Positions 11,918 through 24,150 of a stretch of 64,000 bases of DNA are shown in pieces. The notes beneath the pieces were generated by a model. It saw only the letters and a program-made list of their open reading frames with translations, had not been told where the DNA came from and did not search any database. This stretch comes from Parascedosporium putredinis. Its lineage: Eukaryota; Ascomycota; Sordariomycetes; Microascales; Microascaceae. Positions within the stretch are counted from its first letter, which is position 1; every line of letters starts with the position of its first letter. The stretch spans positions 62,001 through 126,000 of the forward strand of contig CASHTG010000007.1 in NCBI GenBank assembly GCA_949357655.1. The letters run 5' to 3'. The translations under genes were made by a program, and so were the position numbers.

Positions 11918-12357
11918 AGCGTAGCTGGGATCTACGGTCTTGTCATCGCTTGTGGACAAGGGCCTTAATATCATCTTGTCAAACCAGGACTTCTCCGCAA
12001 TGTGATTTTTATAGGCCTGAGAAGGCCCATTGCTACATATCAAGTCCCCAGAGCCGAATAGTAGCCCGGTTCAGCCTCGGATCTAGAAGTCTATGTATTA
12101 ATGGTGAAGCCAGACTATAAGTTGGCCGAGGCAAGAAAGATAGGGAGTAATGCCAATGTTCCTCAATGTAGAAAATACTCTAGTAAATAGCGCTGCATAA
12201 CTCAAGGTAGCCTTTCCCAACCCCGCGTGTACGAAGAATGCGGCCTCAACCTCAATGGTCCTCGCGCTCATAGGCTTAGGGTGCGGTTTTGACCTCAACC
12301 TCACCATTTTCCAGCCCAAAGTAAGCCGCGATTGGCTTTTGAGGGGCTACTCTGCTG
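11918..12357. other. Intergenic region, convergent gene ends
   Basis: 440 nt between the stops of YPT6 (rightward) and RKI1 (leftward). Only 3' flanks are expected; nothing else was recognised. Confidence 0.5.
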
Positions 12358-13189
12358 CTAGTGACCTTCGCCGCCTCCGTTCCGTTTACCCCCAAAAAGG
12401 CCAGTCTCCACCACGCCTTGCAATTGCTTGATAGCGGCCCCAAGTTGGGCTACCTCCCAACCAGCAGTCGAAGGATCAGACTTCAGTTTGAGGGGTTCGA
12501 ATGGGGCGTCAATAATCCAATTGCCGTTATCCGTTACGCACTCGCCGGCTTTGGCAGGGAGCCCGGAGCGGATCCGGGGCTTCACAGCTCCCATACTTTT
12601 CAGGTCCTCCAGAACATCGAGTGCAAAAAGGGGTCGACTTCGATAGGGATACCAGACGTCCATTGCGTGCAAAGGCGATCTGAGATCTTCCGGTAATCTA
12701 TTGAGCAAGGCATATGGGTCAGGAGAAGAGAGCTCAAAGTCAAGTACGAGGAGCTGTGTTGCCCATCGTATAGGTGTATGGAAGCATACCGGCAACAACA
12801 ATGAATTTCTTGGCCCGTACCGCCACACCCTTCTCCTGTAGCAAGCAGCCGCCGCCGCCTTTGATACAATTGAGTTCTTGGTCTACTTCATCAGCGCCGT
12901 CGAAGGCCACATCGAGAGACACGGGCCGACCGTCGGCGTCCAATGGGCGGTCAGGTAGATTGCCCAAAGAGAGACCAGCATCTCGGATTAGCGCTTTGGA
13001 TTGGCTTCCCGTGGGAAGGAAGACCATGCTTCCGTGGAAAGAAGGGCCTTTTGCCGCGATGGCGTCTACTACATAGACGACGGTACTCCCAGATCCGATA
13101 CCAACAAAGCGGGCAGAAGAGTCAAGGTGATCATCGACAGCACGAATGGCCGCAGCCTTCTTGGCGGATTCCACGAGGTTTGAAGACAT
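12358..13189 (-). CDS. RKI1: Ribose-5-phosphate isomerase A
   Basis: Interconverts ribose-5-phosphate and ribulose-5-phosphate in the non-oxidative pentose phosphate pathway. Two exons fit: 12790-13189 and 12358-12697, with a GTATGC donor and CAATAG acceptor. Motifs are the phosphate loop GIGSGSTVVYVVDAI, the catalytic DGADEVD, KGGGGCLLQEK and GLPAKAGECVTDNGNW. The start MSSNLVESAKKAA at 13187-13189 fits a cytosolic protein. The open frame extends upstream without a stop, but that part is not family-like. One base is missing in the A/G run at 12625-12633 (VDPF/FALDVLEDL). The C-terminus ends with a short Gly/His-rich tail. It diverges from KEI1. Confidence 0.92.
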
Positions 13190-13874
13190 AGCGCTTGCTC
13201 TAATTCCTCTCGTAGCTGCGGGAGGCCTGAACTGGGAGGGAGGGGCAGAGTGTGAGAGTGGGGTGGTGAACCAAGAAAGATTTGCTCTATCGATGTACCG
13301 CGCTTTTAGTTGGGGAATTCGGCTAGAGCGACAACAGTACCGCCGGGTTATTCTGGGAATGGAATATAATATCATTTTTTTATAGAAATGCAGGATCTTT
13401 GCACAAGCCCATCCTGTTAATTTTCGCAACGGAACGAAGTCATGGGCATTTCTTTTGGGGCCTGATTTCTACGTGTGGCCTCATTAAAGAGAGTAGGCTT
13501 GTTAGTATTGAATTGTGGGATATACCTCGAGAGACATCCATCTATGGAAAAAGGCCATTATCGGGGTTCGAGAAACGGAGCCGAACGTATTCTACCTTCG
13601 GAGACCGGAGATGACCATAAAGGGTATAGGTATCAACGGGAATATAGGTTTCTGGTCCACTCCTGCGCCGTTGTCTGATTTGGTGTGGGTCCCAAGGCTC
13701 AGCGCGCGCGATCCGCATCTCAGAGCCTGCCTCAGCAATCCATGAAGCGAACTCTTGCCTACTACCCCTTATGGTATATTTGTGTGCGTGTTCCGCTCAC
13801 CATCACAGGGGACAACTCCTCAAGCCTTCACATTCCGGAAAAACCTACGAGTATATTTACGTACGGTTTTAGCC
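13190..13874. promoter_or_regulatory. Divergent promoter region RKI1/KEI1
   Basis: 685 nt between the two start codons. Short open frames occur but none looks coding. No clear motif was assigned. Confidence 0.4.
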
Positions 13875-14735
13875 ATGTGGTCCCTCCCCCATATCCGACT
13901 TCCGCGCCCGAAGGTAAAGCCTCACCCCTTTCCCCTGAAGTTAGCCAATCTGGATCTGATACTTTCTACAGTCACTTCTTGGGGTGATTAGTCTTCAGAC
14001 AGGCACTGAGTTCGTCTCGATTATGCTTGCCTTCAACAAGCTCACCGGGTTGTATGGGATTTTGGCCATTCTTACGGGGTTCGAGCTTTCTCTCTCCAGC
14101 TTTCCACCTACATTTATTCCAACGTCGTCTTAATCCTCCTCGCGATTTTTATCCCACACATCAAACGACAAAGCCCGTTCGAATGCCTGGCGCTAGCGTG
14201 GTTATATATCCTGGATACTTTGATAAACTGCGCATGCACCACCTTCTTCGCCGTGCGATGGTATTTTAGTAGCATGACGGAGGCAGATGGTGCCCCGTTG
14301 CAGCATATCAATGGCACTTTGCCTATTGATGCTGCCGCCTCATATACACCCCTCAACCAATGGATTCGGCGCAGTGCTCATGGAGATGATGTGGCCATGC
14401 CTCATGATACTGCCTTCAGTTTCGTCCTTATCACCGCGTTTACAGTGGTAAGGATCTATTTCAGTCTTGTTGTTGCTGCCCATGCTCAGCAAGTCCTCGT
14501 TCGCTACCACGACCGCCAGACGGACAGCGATCGGCCGCAAGCAAAGGAATCCGGCGGCCCATTTGCCGTTGGCACCGACGAAGGAGAAGGTTGGAGAGGC
14601 AAGCTTGGTCGAGCGCTTCTCTCCTTGGGAAGGAGTTATTGGCTGGATCATAAAGATCAAGAGGACTGGGCGAGGCTTATGGGTGACCGGTTTAGAACAT
14701 CCTCACCGTCGCCACTCCTCCGAGCCGAGGTTTGA
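13875..14735 (+). CDS. KEI1: Kei1: regulatory subunit of inositol phosphorylceramide synthase
   Basis: Golgi membrane partner of Aur1 in IPC synthesis (family knowledge). Exon 1 (13875-13913) encodes MWSLPHIRLPRPK. A 58-nt intron leads to the first conserved helix LGVISLQTGTEFVSIML, then FNKLTGLYGILAILTGFEL. A one-base loss in CTTTCTCTCTCC near 14087-14098 interrupts the next helix, which resumes LSTYIYSNVVLILLAIFIP and FECLALAWLYILDTLINCA. Three to four membrane segments are followed by a cytosolic tail with GEGWRGKLGRALLSLGRSYW, typical of the family. The stop at 14733-14735 is the first in frame. A continuation in another frame to 14802 is possible if a further indel exists. Confidence 0.82.
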
Positions 14736-16756
14736 ATCTCGGCGCCGAAGTGCATGGGCTCGCGGCTGTGGAGGGCCATCAGGGATCAATAATACTTGTT
14801 AGGCTCCCATTCCGGTGACTATATTTCGTGATCAGCGAGAACACTCTCCCTCGTCTTCGTCATCCTTGTACCCGCCTGACGACCAGGAGCTCCCATGCAT
14901 TTCCTCTGGCCATCATTTTGCACTAAACATGGATTCATGGGACCATGGGCTTCGAGACTGTCAATGGTAGTGGAGGGCCATCCTGGACAAGTAACAAACG
15001 GACCCGAAATGCTATTGACCTGCACGGCTCGCGGGTGACCGAGAGCCGCTGGGCGGATTTTTTCGGCTATCGGAGTCAGGGGCGTGGGGAATCAAAGGAA
15101 AGGATTGATTTAGCCACGGGCGTGTGCATAATCAACTCGTTGGAAAAAGGACAAACATTGTAGACTAATTTATAATCAAATAATATGGAGGGCCAACTGC
15201 TCTAGCACCCATACTTGGAGACCCTGAACCCAAGTTGCTGTTCACTAATCTTAACCAACATTCATGTTTGGTCAAGTTTGAAGAAACATGAATGCATGCA
15301 CTGCTTTTGCTTCCCTTCAAACTCTGGCGGCGGCGGCGCTGCGAACCTTTCCTTACAAGCATATCTCAGAGGTGACATTGTCTCTTGAGTGAGACTGATT
15401 GTAGAAGAGCCCGTATCGCCATGAACAAAACAGGGCTTTCTCTTAACCCACCCCCATAAAATGCAAACGCTCGCCCCGTTGCGTTTCCAATGCTGCCGTG
15501 GTGTAGGCCTGGTGGGGTGAGGGGCTGGATCTTGAGTTGCCGGGTCGAACGAGCCCTCTTGTCATTTCTATTAAAAAGTACAAGCAGTCGCTCTGGGGTC
15601 AATAAGGAGGGAACAACGGATGGATCATTGGTGCTCCTGTGGAGACTTTAGCCGGGTAGGTTGGCTCCGACGACCGTAACGCCCTGAAGAATGACTCCTG
15701 GAAGTTTATTATTACAGGCTGACAACGAATACTTCGTACGTGCACTGGAGTAATCCAATGGATCAATTGGATCCATTCCCATTCCATCTACAGTATAGTA
15801 CGGCCATTGATCAACCCCTATGTACCATTTAAAAGCCGAACAGTACAAGAAAAAGATCTTACTGTACCTGAGTATCCAGGGTATGCGCCTTGTAATACAA
15901 GTACTTGCTAGAGAAGGCAGAGGACTGAATTTTGTATTGATCGCGAAGGAGGGCCCTTGTTTAGTTTTTCTTCTTCGCCGAGAGGAAGGCTGCAAGGTTC
16001 TGGCGGTAGAACCTTGAACGTTGTTTTCAATTGCACAGTACTCGCTTCGAAGGCCACAGACGAAGACAAGATCAGCTACCACCGAGGACTGCCTAGAATT
16101 TGGGCTATTCCAACGATGTCTGCCAGGGTCAGAAGGACTCACCTCAAAAGAATCGACCGTGGATTGCAGCTGAGCAATCAAAGATTGAAAGCGGCCGCAT
16201 TGAGGAAGAGAAGAGATCCAGTTGAGGAGGGAGGGTTCAGGTTAGCTCCACTTCTGAGTGGGTTGTGCACTGTACCGTCCCGCACGAAGTACATCTCATA
16301 CCCAGGAGGACTCCGTAAAGGACTGCCGCAAGGGGATGCTATGGGTCATGGTCCTAGCACTAGTCGATCACGCAATCGACGGCAGAATCGATGAATCTCC
16401 GGTGTCCCCGCAAACGTGTGAAGGACAGAGGTCACATCACCTGGATGTTGAGGGAATATTCTTTCGAGGTAACTCGGCGGAGGCGACACATCTACAAGGC
16501 CAAGCCTGCCGCCGACACCCATTCGCCAATCCGGTGTCTGCTTGCAGGTTCCTCCCCATCTCTACCCCTCCAGCAGCCTCTTGCGGGGGTCGGTCTATAC
16601 AGCCGAACTCGTCTTAGATTGGTAAAACTTGGGGGCATGTGGAGGGGCATTGTTGCGAGTAGGAAAAAAAAATTTGCCTTTTGAATAATGACGAGCGTTT
16701 TATTGGCGGCAACAAAAGAGGTCAAAAGGCCCAGCCCGTCCTTGCAGTTGCCCATT
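14736..16756. other. Intergenic region upstream of MET5
   Basis: About 2 kb without a recognised gene. It holds the 11-bp inverted repeat near 15259-15294 and a leftward open frame of 177 codons (15648-16181) with no motif or family resemblance. The right end is the MET5 leader, with an in-frame upstream ATG at 16688. Confidence 0.4.
15259..15294. repeat. 11-bp perfect inverted repeat
   Basis: The arms CATTCATGTTT and AAACATGAATG are separated by 14 nt in gene-free DNA. It could form a small hairpin. No function is assigned. Confidence 0.6.
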
Positions 16757-19700
16757 ATGTCGTTCCTATTCAGGGCACTGAATTCTCCCACAACTCCTGC
16801 GTCACCAACTGCTGCTGAAGCCATGGCTGGTGCTCGCATTCAGACTCCTGATGAGGCTGGTAAGTCATTGTCCAAGACGGGCTCATATCCCACAACGCTG
16901 GAGCATTCTTCTCTCTCGCCTTGCTTTCATTTGGAGGTGAAGGTGGATCACGCGTAACAGCGACGAGAACCTTCTTCTCCTCGCCCTCAGCGGCTATAAG
17001 CCCGGGATGTGGTTAGCAATCTTGAGTGAGAGTGTGAATGGGGTGATAGTTTACTCAGAAAACTTTTTCCGCTGCCACCCAACGCCCAGCTAACGCAAAA
17101 GTCCAGTTGCCCGTATCGCCTACCTGGCGAGTGATGTTGTCATCTCCGTCCAGCCGTCCAATGCCACCGATTCTACGTTCTCGCCTTTCTTGAAGAGGTT
17201 GTCAGCGAATGGTAGCCGGAGTCTTGTTGCGACTTCCGCGAACTCTGTCCCAGAGGTATGCTGTGAAGATGAAACCAGCTAACATCTCCTCCTTGCATAA
17301 CAAGCCGCTTACAGTACTTTGTCTTCAGATCATTGCGACTCGCCACAACGCTGACCCATTGCTCTCAGCCTACGAACCTGTTCGCTCTGGCCGCCTGCTC
17401 TCTGTCACGACATCCTCCACCGTTCTTCTTTCATCCATCTCCCACCTTTACAAGCTAGCAAATTACCCCGTGGTCATCCATGTTTCTCTCTACCCAACTC
17501 GCCATGCCGATTACTCGCCTATCACCGCCATTCGGGGTTCGGGGTGGACACTTTTACAATCCGAGACTTTGCAGGAGGCTCAGGACATGGCAATCACAGC
17601 CCATGCCCTTGCACTGCGGTCAGGAAAAGGTGTAATTCACTTCTTTTCCCCGAAACATCGGCCCGTGATGAGCCGATCCCTGTCGAGGATATCCCAATGG
17701 TGCGGGAGCTGTTGGACATGGACACTGTTCGACGGCTACAGTCCTCGTCCGTACTTGGCTCTACCATCTACGCCGATGACGGCCTGGTCGCAGTCGCGGA
17801 AGTTCCGCCGACCTCCGTTCCAGCTGCTAGATTGGATGTGAATAAGCTCACCATCGAGGTCCAGAGCGTTCCGTCCAAGTCGGGCTCGTCGAGGAACTCT
17901 GAGGGGCAAAGCAGCCAATCCATCACCCCCGTACCAACAGCTCCCCGCTACGTCAATCGAGCCCAATGCTTCACAAATAACATCAGAAGATGTCTTCAAA
18001 TATGTCACTGGAATCTGGTTGCAGATGAAGATTGTCTTTGGGCGCCAATACCACGCTTTCGAGTATACAGGGCCGGCTGATGCCGAGAATTGTATCTTCG
18101 TTTTCGGATCCGATACTGGACTGTTTGCGGAGGCTATCGATGACGCGAAATCCGATGATGTTTTTGTAAAGCTTGGTGTCTTGACGTCGCGCCTCTATCG
18201 ACCCTGGCTCGGAGCTGTCCTTTTGGAAGCTCTCCCTCAGTCCATCGCAAGGATTGCAGTCCTTGAGCAGACTTACAAAAAGACAACTAAATGGGGTCCT
18301 CTGCTCTTGGACGTGCTCTCCACTGTCAAAGGTAGTCCGGGAGGCCCTAGGACCGTTGTAGGTTATCAACTAGGACACATCACGTCAGAGACTGTGCGCC
18401 AGGCACTTCGGGGTGTTGTTCAAAATCTCACCTCGGAGAAGCCTATCCAAAACCTCCCCGTGGGAAGGCCTGATGAAACCTCGGCATCCAGTGATTATAT
18501 CCTGGAAACACCAAAGGTCGAGACCGCTTACATGAAGATCCTTGATCAACTATTCGGGAAACGTGCTTATGTCGCGAACGCATTGTCGTCCAAGGATGCC
18601 GGTATCTCGGCTACCGTTTCTGCTTCGCCTGAGTTTGGATTCGGCTCTCTTCTAGCTCGGAAGGAACATCGCGGCCGATTTATCGATGAGGTGAAAAATG
18701 CTGTAAAGCAAGGTGCATTTGTCACAGATGCGCCTTCTTCCTGGTTGACCCGTTGGACCGTCAATGCCGACGATGCTACTAAAAGCGGCGAGTTGGCAGG
18801 TGATGTGATTTCAAGGCTGGAAACAGACGGATCACCGCTTGCGAGAAGCCTTCTCGCCCACCAGGGCCTTTTCCGAAAAGAATCTCTCTGGCTCGTTGGT
18901 TCCGATGCCTGGGCATATGATTTGGGTAACTCCGGTGTTCACCATGTCCTCGCCTCCGGAGCGAATGTCAACATGCTCATCATTGATTCAACCCCTTATT
19001 CCGAACGCGCAGCCGCCGACGCTAACCGCCGAAAGAAGGATATTGGGCTTTATGCTATGAATTTTGGCAACGCCTATGTCGCATCCGTAGCTGTCTACAG
19101 CTCCTATACCCAAGTTCTACAGGCTATGCTTGAGGCGGACAAGTTCGACGGTCCATCCGTCATCCTAGCCTACTTGCCCTACTTTGGCGAGCAGGATTCC
19201 CCCTTACCGTGCTTCAGGAAACCAAGAAGGCCGTTGACCTTGGCTACTGGCCCCTTTATCGATGGGACCCCAGCAATGAGACCAAGGGTGAGCCAACCTT
19301 TTCCTTGGATTCCGAGCGCATAAAAGCCGAGCTTCAAGAATTTCTCGACCGCGATAATCAGCTCACGCAATTGATGCGGAAACATCCACAGTTCGGCGCC
19401 AACCTCGCGGAGGATTACGGAACCGAAGTACGTGCTGAGCAGCAACGGAAGGCTAAGGATGCTTATAACCAGCTGCTTGAAGGGCTCTTTGGCGCGCCGC
19501 TTACCGTCCTCTTCGCGTCAGACAACGGTACCGCTGAAATGGTTGCAAGGAGGTTAGCGAATCGTGGCAAGGCTCGGGGATTGAAGACTGCCGCTATGGC
19601 AATGGAGGACTATCCAGTCGAGGATCTACCTACCGAAGAGAACATTGTCTTCATCACAGCCACTGCGGGCCAGGGCGAGTTCCCGCAGAATGGTCGCCCC

Positions 19701-21863
19701 TTCTGGGATGCCGTAAAGGATTCTACTGATCTCGACCTCGCTTCCGTCAAGTTCTCTATCTTCGGCCTTGGCGACAGCCACTACTGGCCTCGCAAGCAGG
19801 ATAGGATTTACTATAACAAGCCCGCTAAGGACCTGGACAGAGTGCTGAGCAATCTAGGGGCGGCTCGCCTTGTTGAGATTGGTCTCGGTGACGATCAGGA
19901 TCCGGATGGCTACCAAACGGGCTACCAGGAGTGGGAGCCCAAGGTTTGGCAGGCCCTCGGCGTCGACAATGTTGAAGGACTCCCTGAGGAACCCGCGCCG
20001 CTGACAAACGAAGACATAAAGATCGCATCAAACTTCCTACGGGGTACTATTCTGGAAGGTCTCCAGGATACATCTACCTTGGCTATATCTGCAGCTGACC
20101 AGCAGCTCACAAAATTCCACGGAACGTACATGCAGGATGACCGTGACATACGTGACGAGCGCAAGGCCCAGGGCCTTGAGCCCGCCTATTCGTTCATGAT
20201 TCGTTGCAGACTACCGGGCGGTGTCGCGACGCCTTTGCAATGGATTCAGATGGACGATATCAGCAATTCCCTTGGAAACGAGACAATGAAGTTGACCACT
20301 CGCCAGACCTTCCAGTTTCATGGCGTGGTCAAGAGCAAGCTCAAGCCCGCCATGCAGGCCATCAATCGCGCTCTCCTTACTACCATTGCGGCTTGCGGAG
20401 ATGTCAATCGCAACGTGATGTGCAGCAGCCTACCTACACAGTCCAAATTTCACCGCGAAGTTTACACATACTCGAAGAAGATTAGCGACCACCTCCTCCC
20501 CGCGACGACGGCCTATCACGAAATCTGGCTTACGGATGACAATGATGAGAAAGTTCAGGTCGCAGGCGATGCGGTACAGGATTTTGAACCCCTCTACGGC
20601 CCTACCTATCTTCCCCGAAAGTTCAAAATCACCATTGCAGTACCTCCGCACAATGACACCGATGTGTATGCCCATGACATCGGTCTGATCGCTATCAAAA
20701 ATGACGATGGTAGCCTGGCTGGTTTCAACATGTTGATCGGTGGCGGTATGGGCGCGACTCACAACAATAAGAAAACGTACCCCCAGATTGGACGGATGTT
20801 GGGCTTCGTCTCGAAGGAACAAGTGCACATTGCCTGCGAAAAAGTAATGTTGGTTCAGCGAGACTTTGGTGACCGAAAGAACCGAAAACATGCCCGCCTA
20901 AAGTACACTGTCGACGACTTAGGCGTGGAGGAGTACAAGTCCAAGGTCGAGAACATGTGGGGTCAATCGTTTGAGGTGGAGCGGCCGTTCAAGTTCGAGA
21001 GCAACGTTGATACGTTTGGCTGGGTGAAGGACGAAGAGGGCCTGAACCACTTCACCTTCTTCATCGAGAACGGACGTATCGAGGACACAGCTGACTTCCA
21101 GATGAAGACGGGCCTGCGCGAGATTGCCAAAGTGCACAAGGGCGAATTCCGCTTGACTGGTAACCAACACTTGATCTTGAGCAACGTAGCGGATGAAGAT
21201 GTTGAAGCTATGTCTGGGTTACTCAAGAAGTATAAGTTGGACAATATCCAGTTCTCTGGACTGAGGCTCAGCTCATCGGCATGCGTGGCGTTCCCAACTT
21301 GTGGTCTCGCAATGGCAGAGAGCGAGCGGTACCTCCCTGTCCTCATTGGCAAGTTAGAGGCTTGCCTTGAGGAAAACGGGCTGCGACGGGATTCCATCGT
21401 CATGCGCATGACCGGATGCCCCAACGGCTGCGCTCGCCCATGGCTCGCCGAAGTCGCTTTTGTCGGAAAGGCTTTCGAAACATACAATATGTATCTCGGT
21501 GGGGGCTACCACGGGCAGCGTCTCAACAAGCTGTTTCGCGCGAGCATCAAGGAGGAGGAGATCCTCACCATCATGAAAGGTCTCCTGAAGCGATACGCGG
21601 CCGAGCGAAACCTAGGAGAAAGGTTTGGAGATTTCTGCATTAGAGTCGGCGTTATTCACGCGACCGCCGAGGGTCGAGATTTCCATGAGAATGTGAGTAG
21701 CCTATTGCCCTCTGTGTAGTTTTCCCCAACGGTTCCCAAACTCTCACTATCCCTCTTTTATTACTTTTTCTCCGTTCCCCTCCCTTCAACTGCGGGCTAG
21801 GACCTCACGGACCTCACTAACATTCGCTAGGTTGCCGAGGATGATGGATCTGATGAGGAGTAG
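16757..21863 (+). CDS. MET5: Sulfite reductase (NADPH) hemoprotein beta subunit
   Basis: Reduces sulfite to sulfide in sulfate assimilation; the fungal beta subunit is about 1,450-1,500 residues and this gene has that layout. An N-terminal pyruvate:ferredoxin-oxidoreductase-like region ends near 19150 (IGLYAMNFGNAYVASVA). A flavodoxin domain follows (LTVLFASDNGTAEMVA, TATAGQGEFPQNG, FGLGDSHYW). The siroheme/4Fe-4S hemoprotein domain carries the cluster cysteines in SSACVAFPTCG and TGCPNGCARPW. A final intron (21693-21830) joins DFHEN to VAEDDGSDEE and the stop. One base is missing at 17648-17651 and at 19199-19203; one extra C is likely at 17962-17964. Exons before 17320 are only partly resolved. 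In-frame ATGs also lie at 16688 and near 16823. Confidence 0.9.
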
Positions 21864-22844
21864 TTGGGGAGTGAAAGCTTGATGATATATATCGACACAT
21901 ACCTGGCTAGCTTCTTTTTCTCTTTTTCTTGTTTTCAAAGGAGGGGGCGGCGGGGGTTTGGTATCTTGTGGTGTTCCTTACCATGGCATGATTGTTCGTT
22001 CGGCTTGTTTTCTCATACTTCTCCAAACGCCATTCTCACTCAGGAAAGCTGTGTTTCTCTCTCCTTGTTCTTTTCTTTCCTCTTTCCCATAGTTACATGT
22101 ATTCAGGATATAGAGAGCTCTGGTATAATCAAACCAAGTTGCAATGTCGAGGGCCTTCCGTTGACCTGCTTGCATATCGGCGGATAAGAGCTTTGGGAGA
22201 AATCCGCTCCGAGTCATAATTCTCTGCTTGGATTCTGTTAACACGCCATGATCTTTTGCCTCTATGGAGAGATTGCTCCAAGCGAGAAGAATGCGACGAA
22301 GTGAGCCATTTTCGCCGTCCAATTTCAGTTGAGTATCGGTTGATTATGTTGAAACGCTGCTGGGCCGAAAGTATAATCCTCCAAGACGCAAACTATGGCG
22401 TCCTGGGACTGGTGGAAAGCCGGACTCTCCTAAACCGAGCCTCTCAACGTGGTGCAACGTGCAGCCGGGTTCGGTTCGGCGGTCCGGGGAAAATCCGTCA
22501 GGTCCTCGTTGCGAATGTAATGACAGTACATATATAATTTCCACAACGAATGAACACTGGCAGGTCCTGGGCCCTACAATGAGTTTTTTCTGTTTTTCTT
22601 TTTTTCTCTTTGGATTCCATTCCCAGAGGACCATTACATTGGTGACCCGACTACTCCTTTTTCCACCGCAACCAGACATCTCGCTGTTGTCATATCTCTA
22701 CCGATACGCGACTCCTTCACCTGCACTTCCCGGCCCACCAGCTTTCCTCTTTCCTGGATCGGACAGGGCTTCTCTTAATCCCTCTTCTTTCCTTCCCTTC
22801 TCCTCGAGAAGCTCTGTCCGCGTCCCGAAGCGAGGTCTGAAGTG
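21864..22844. other. Intergenic region MET5/methyltransferase
   Basis: About 980 nt. It has several pyrimidine-rich tracts (for example near 21910-21940 and 22575-22605), common in fungal promoters. No gene was recognised. Confidence 0.45.
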
Positions 22845-23659
22845 ATGGCGGAGCCGGCACACTATCTACATGGGCACTCGGCCGCCGTTCTCTCAGCCCA
22901 TGCGCGGCGCACGGCCGCAACGTTCACGCCCTACGTCCTCCCACACCTCAAACCCAACATGACGATCTTGGACGTCGGGTGCGGGCCAGGAACCATTTCC
23001 GCGGACCTTGCCGCTCTGGTGCCTCAGGGGCGCGTAATCTGCTTTGACGCCTCGGAAACGGCGCTTCAGGCCGCCCGGGAGGTCTTTGCCGAGCGGGGGC
23101 TGTCCAATGCCGAGTTTGTGCGGGGCAACGTCGAGGAGATACCCATCCCTACGGGGTCAATCGATCTGGTACACGCGCACCAAGTCGTGATTCACCTCAT
23201 TGACCCGCTCCGATCAGTCAAGGAGATGAGGAGGGTACTCAAAGTAGGGGGTTGCTTGCATGCAAAGACATGGTTGTATCCAGTATGACCTGGTACCCCA
23301 CCCTACCCGATATGAAGGCGTGGCAGACAGCGCTGGCCGAAACCATGAGGGCCACGGGCTCGGACCCGGACATGGGAGCGAGACTCAAGGCGCTGGCCAT
23401 GAGGGCTGGCTTTGAACCCGACAAAGTAGTATGCTCCGTCGGAAGCTGGTGCTTTACGACAGAGGATGACGTGCGATGGTGGGGCGAGAGTGTCGCGGAC
23501 AGGATGGCGGAGGATTCGGAACTCAGGCAGCGGGTGGCCGAGGTAGGCGTGATGCCGGCAGAAGAGATGGATGCTGGTGTGAGAGCGTGGAGAAAGTGGT
23601 CCACTTCCAAAGAGGCTTGGTTTGGTGTCATGAATGGTGAAATAATCTGCACAAAGTGA
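22845..23659 (+). CDS. UbiE/COQ5-like SAM-dependent methyltransferase
   Basis: Class I methyltransferase of unknown substrate. The SAM-binding motif I is ILDVGCGPGTIS, with the acidic ribose-binding position in VICFDASE and motif IV region in SIDLVHAHQVVIHL. The post-core reads RVLKVGGLLACKD once one missing base in the G run at 23247-23251 is restored; as written the frame stops early. The C-terminal part (MTWYPTLPDMKAW... FTTEDDVRWWGESVADRM) matches fungal orphan methyltransferases that act on small molecules; that comparison is from memory. Start: ATG at 22845, just after an in-frame GTG. It lies between MET5 and CHS with no biosynthetic partner nearby, so no cluster role is implied. Confidence 0.8.
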
Positions 23660-24150
23660 GCTAACACAAGGCGTCCACCAACAGAAGAGGATGCTGGGCG
23701 GCCAAGGGTACATGCAGGCGAAGAGAGCGAGAGTGGCGTGGGTATTGGCACGTCCGGCTACTCAGTTAAAACAATACATAAATCGGTAAAGGGCATGCGA
23801 TATGATAAATCAAAAGTTTATTTTTCTTCTGCAAAGATTGACCAGTATCCGTCATTACCTGGACAATATTGAAATGGCAACGGCCCTATTGCTCTTGAAA
23901 TGTCCTCCAAGTGCCGCCATCATCGCTCATCTATGCGTGGCAACAAAGAGGTATACCCATAATAGGCTTCATTATGCATGCATTCCCAAGATCCTCCACA
24001 GTAGACGAGTTGGCTACTAAATGAAATGAAACCCGATATAGCCTAAGACAGGCGGATCAGGAAGGGAAACAAAAAACAAAGATATCAAACCCAAATACCC
24101 CCAAAACGCCCAGAACGAATGACCTAGTGAGCCGCATCTAACATTGACGC
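23660..24150. other. Intergenic region, convergent gene ends
   Basis: About 490 nt between the methyltransferase stop and the chitin synthase stop. Only 3' flanks are expected. Confidence 0.5.

Noticed and set aside
15648..16181. 177-codon leftward open frame as a gene
   Set aside because: No family resemblance, uneven composition with clustered Arg and aromatic residues, and no splice or promoter support.
18567..21487. Antisense open frames within MET5
   Set aside because: They are shadows of the highly constrained sulfite reductase frame and show no independent features.
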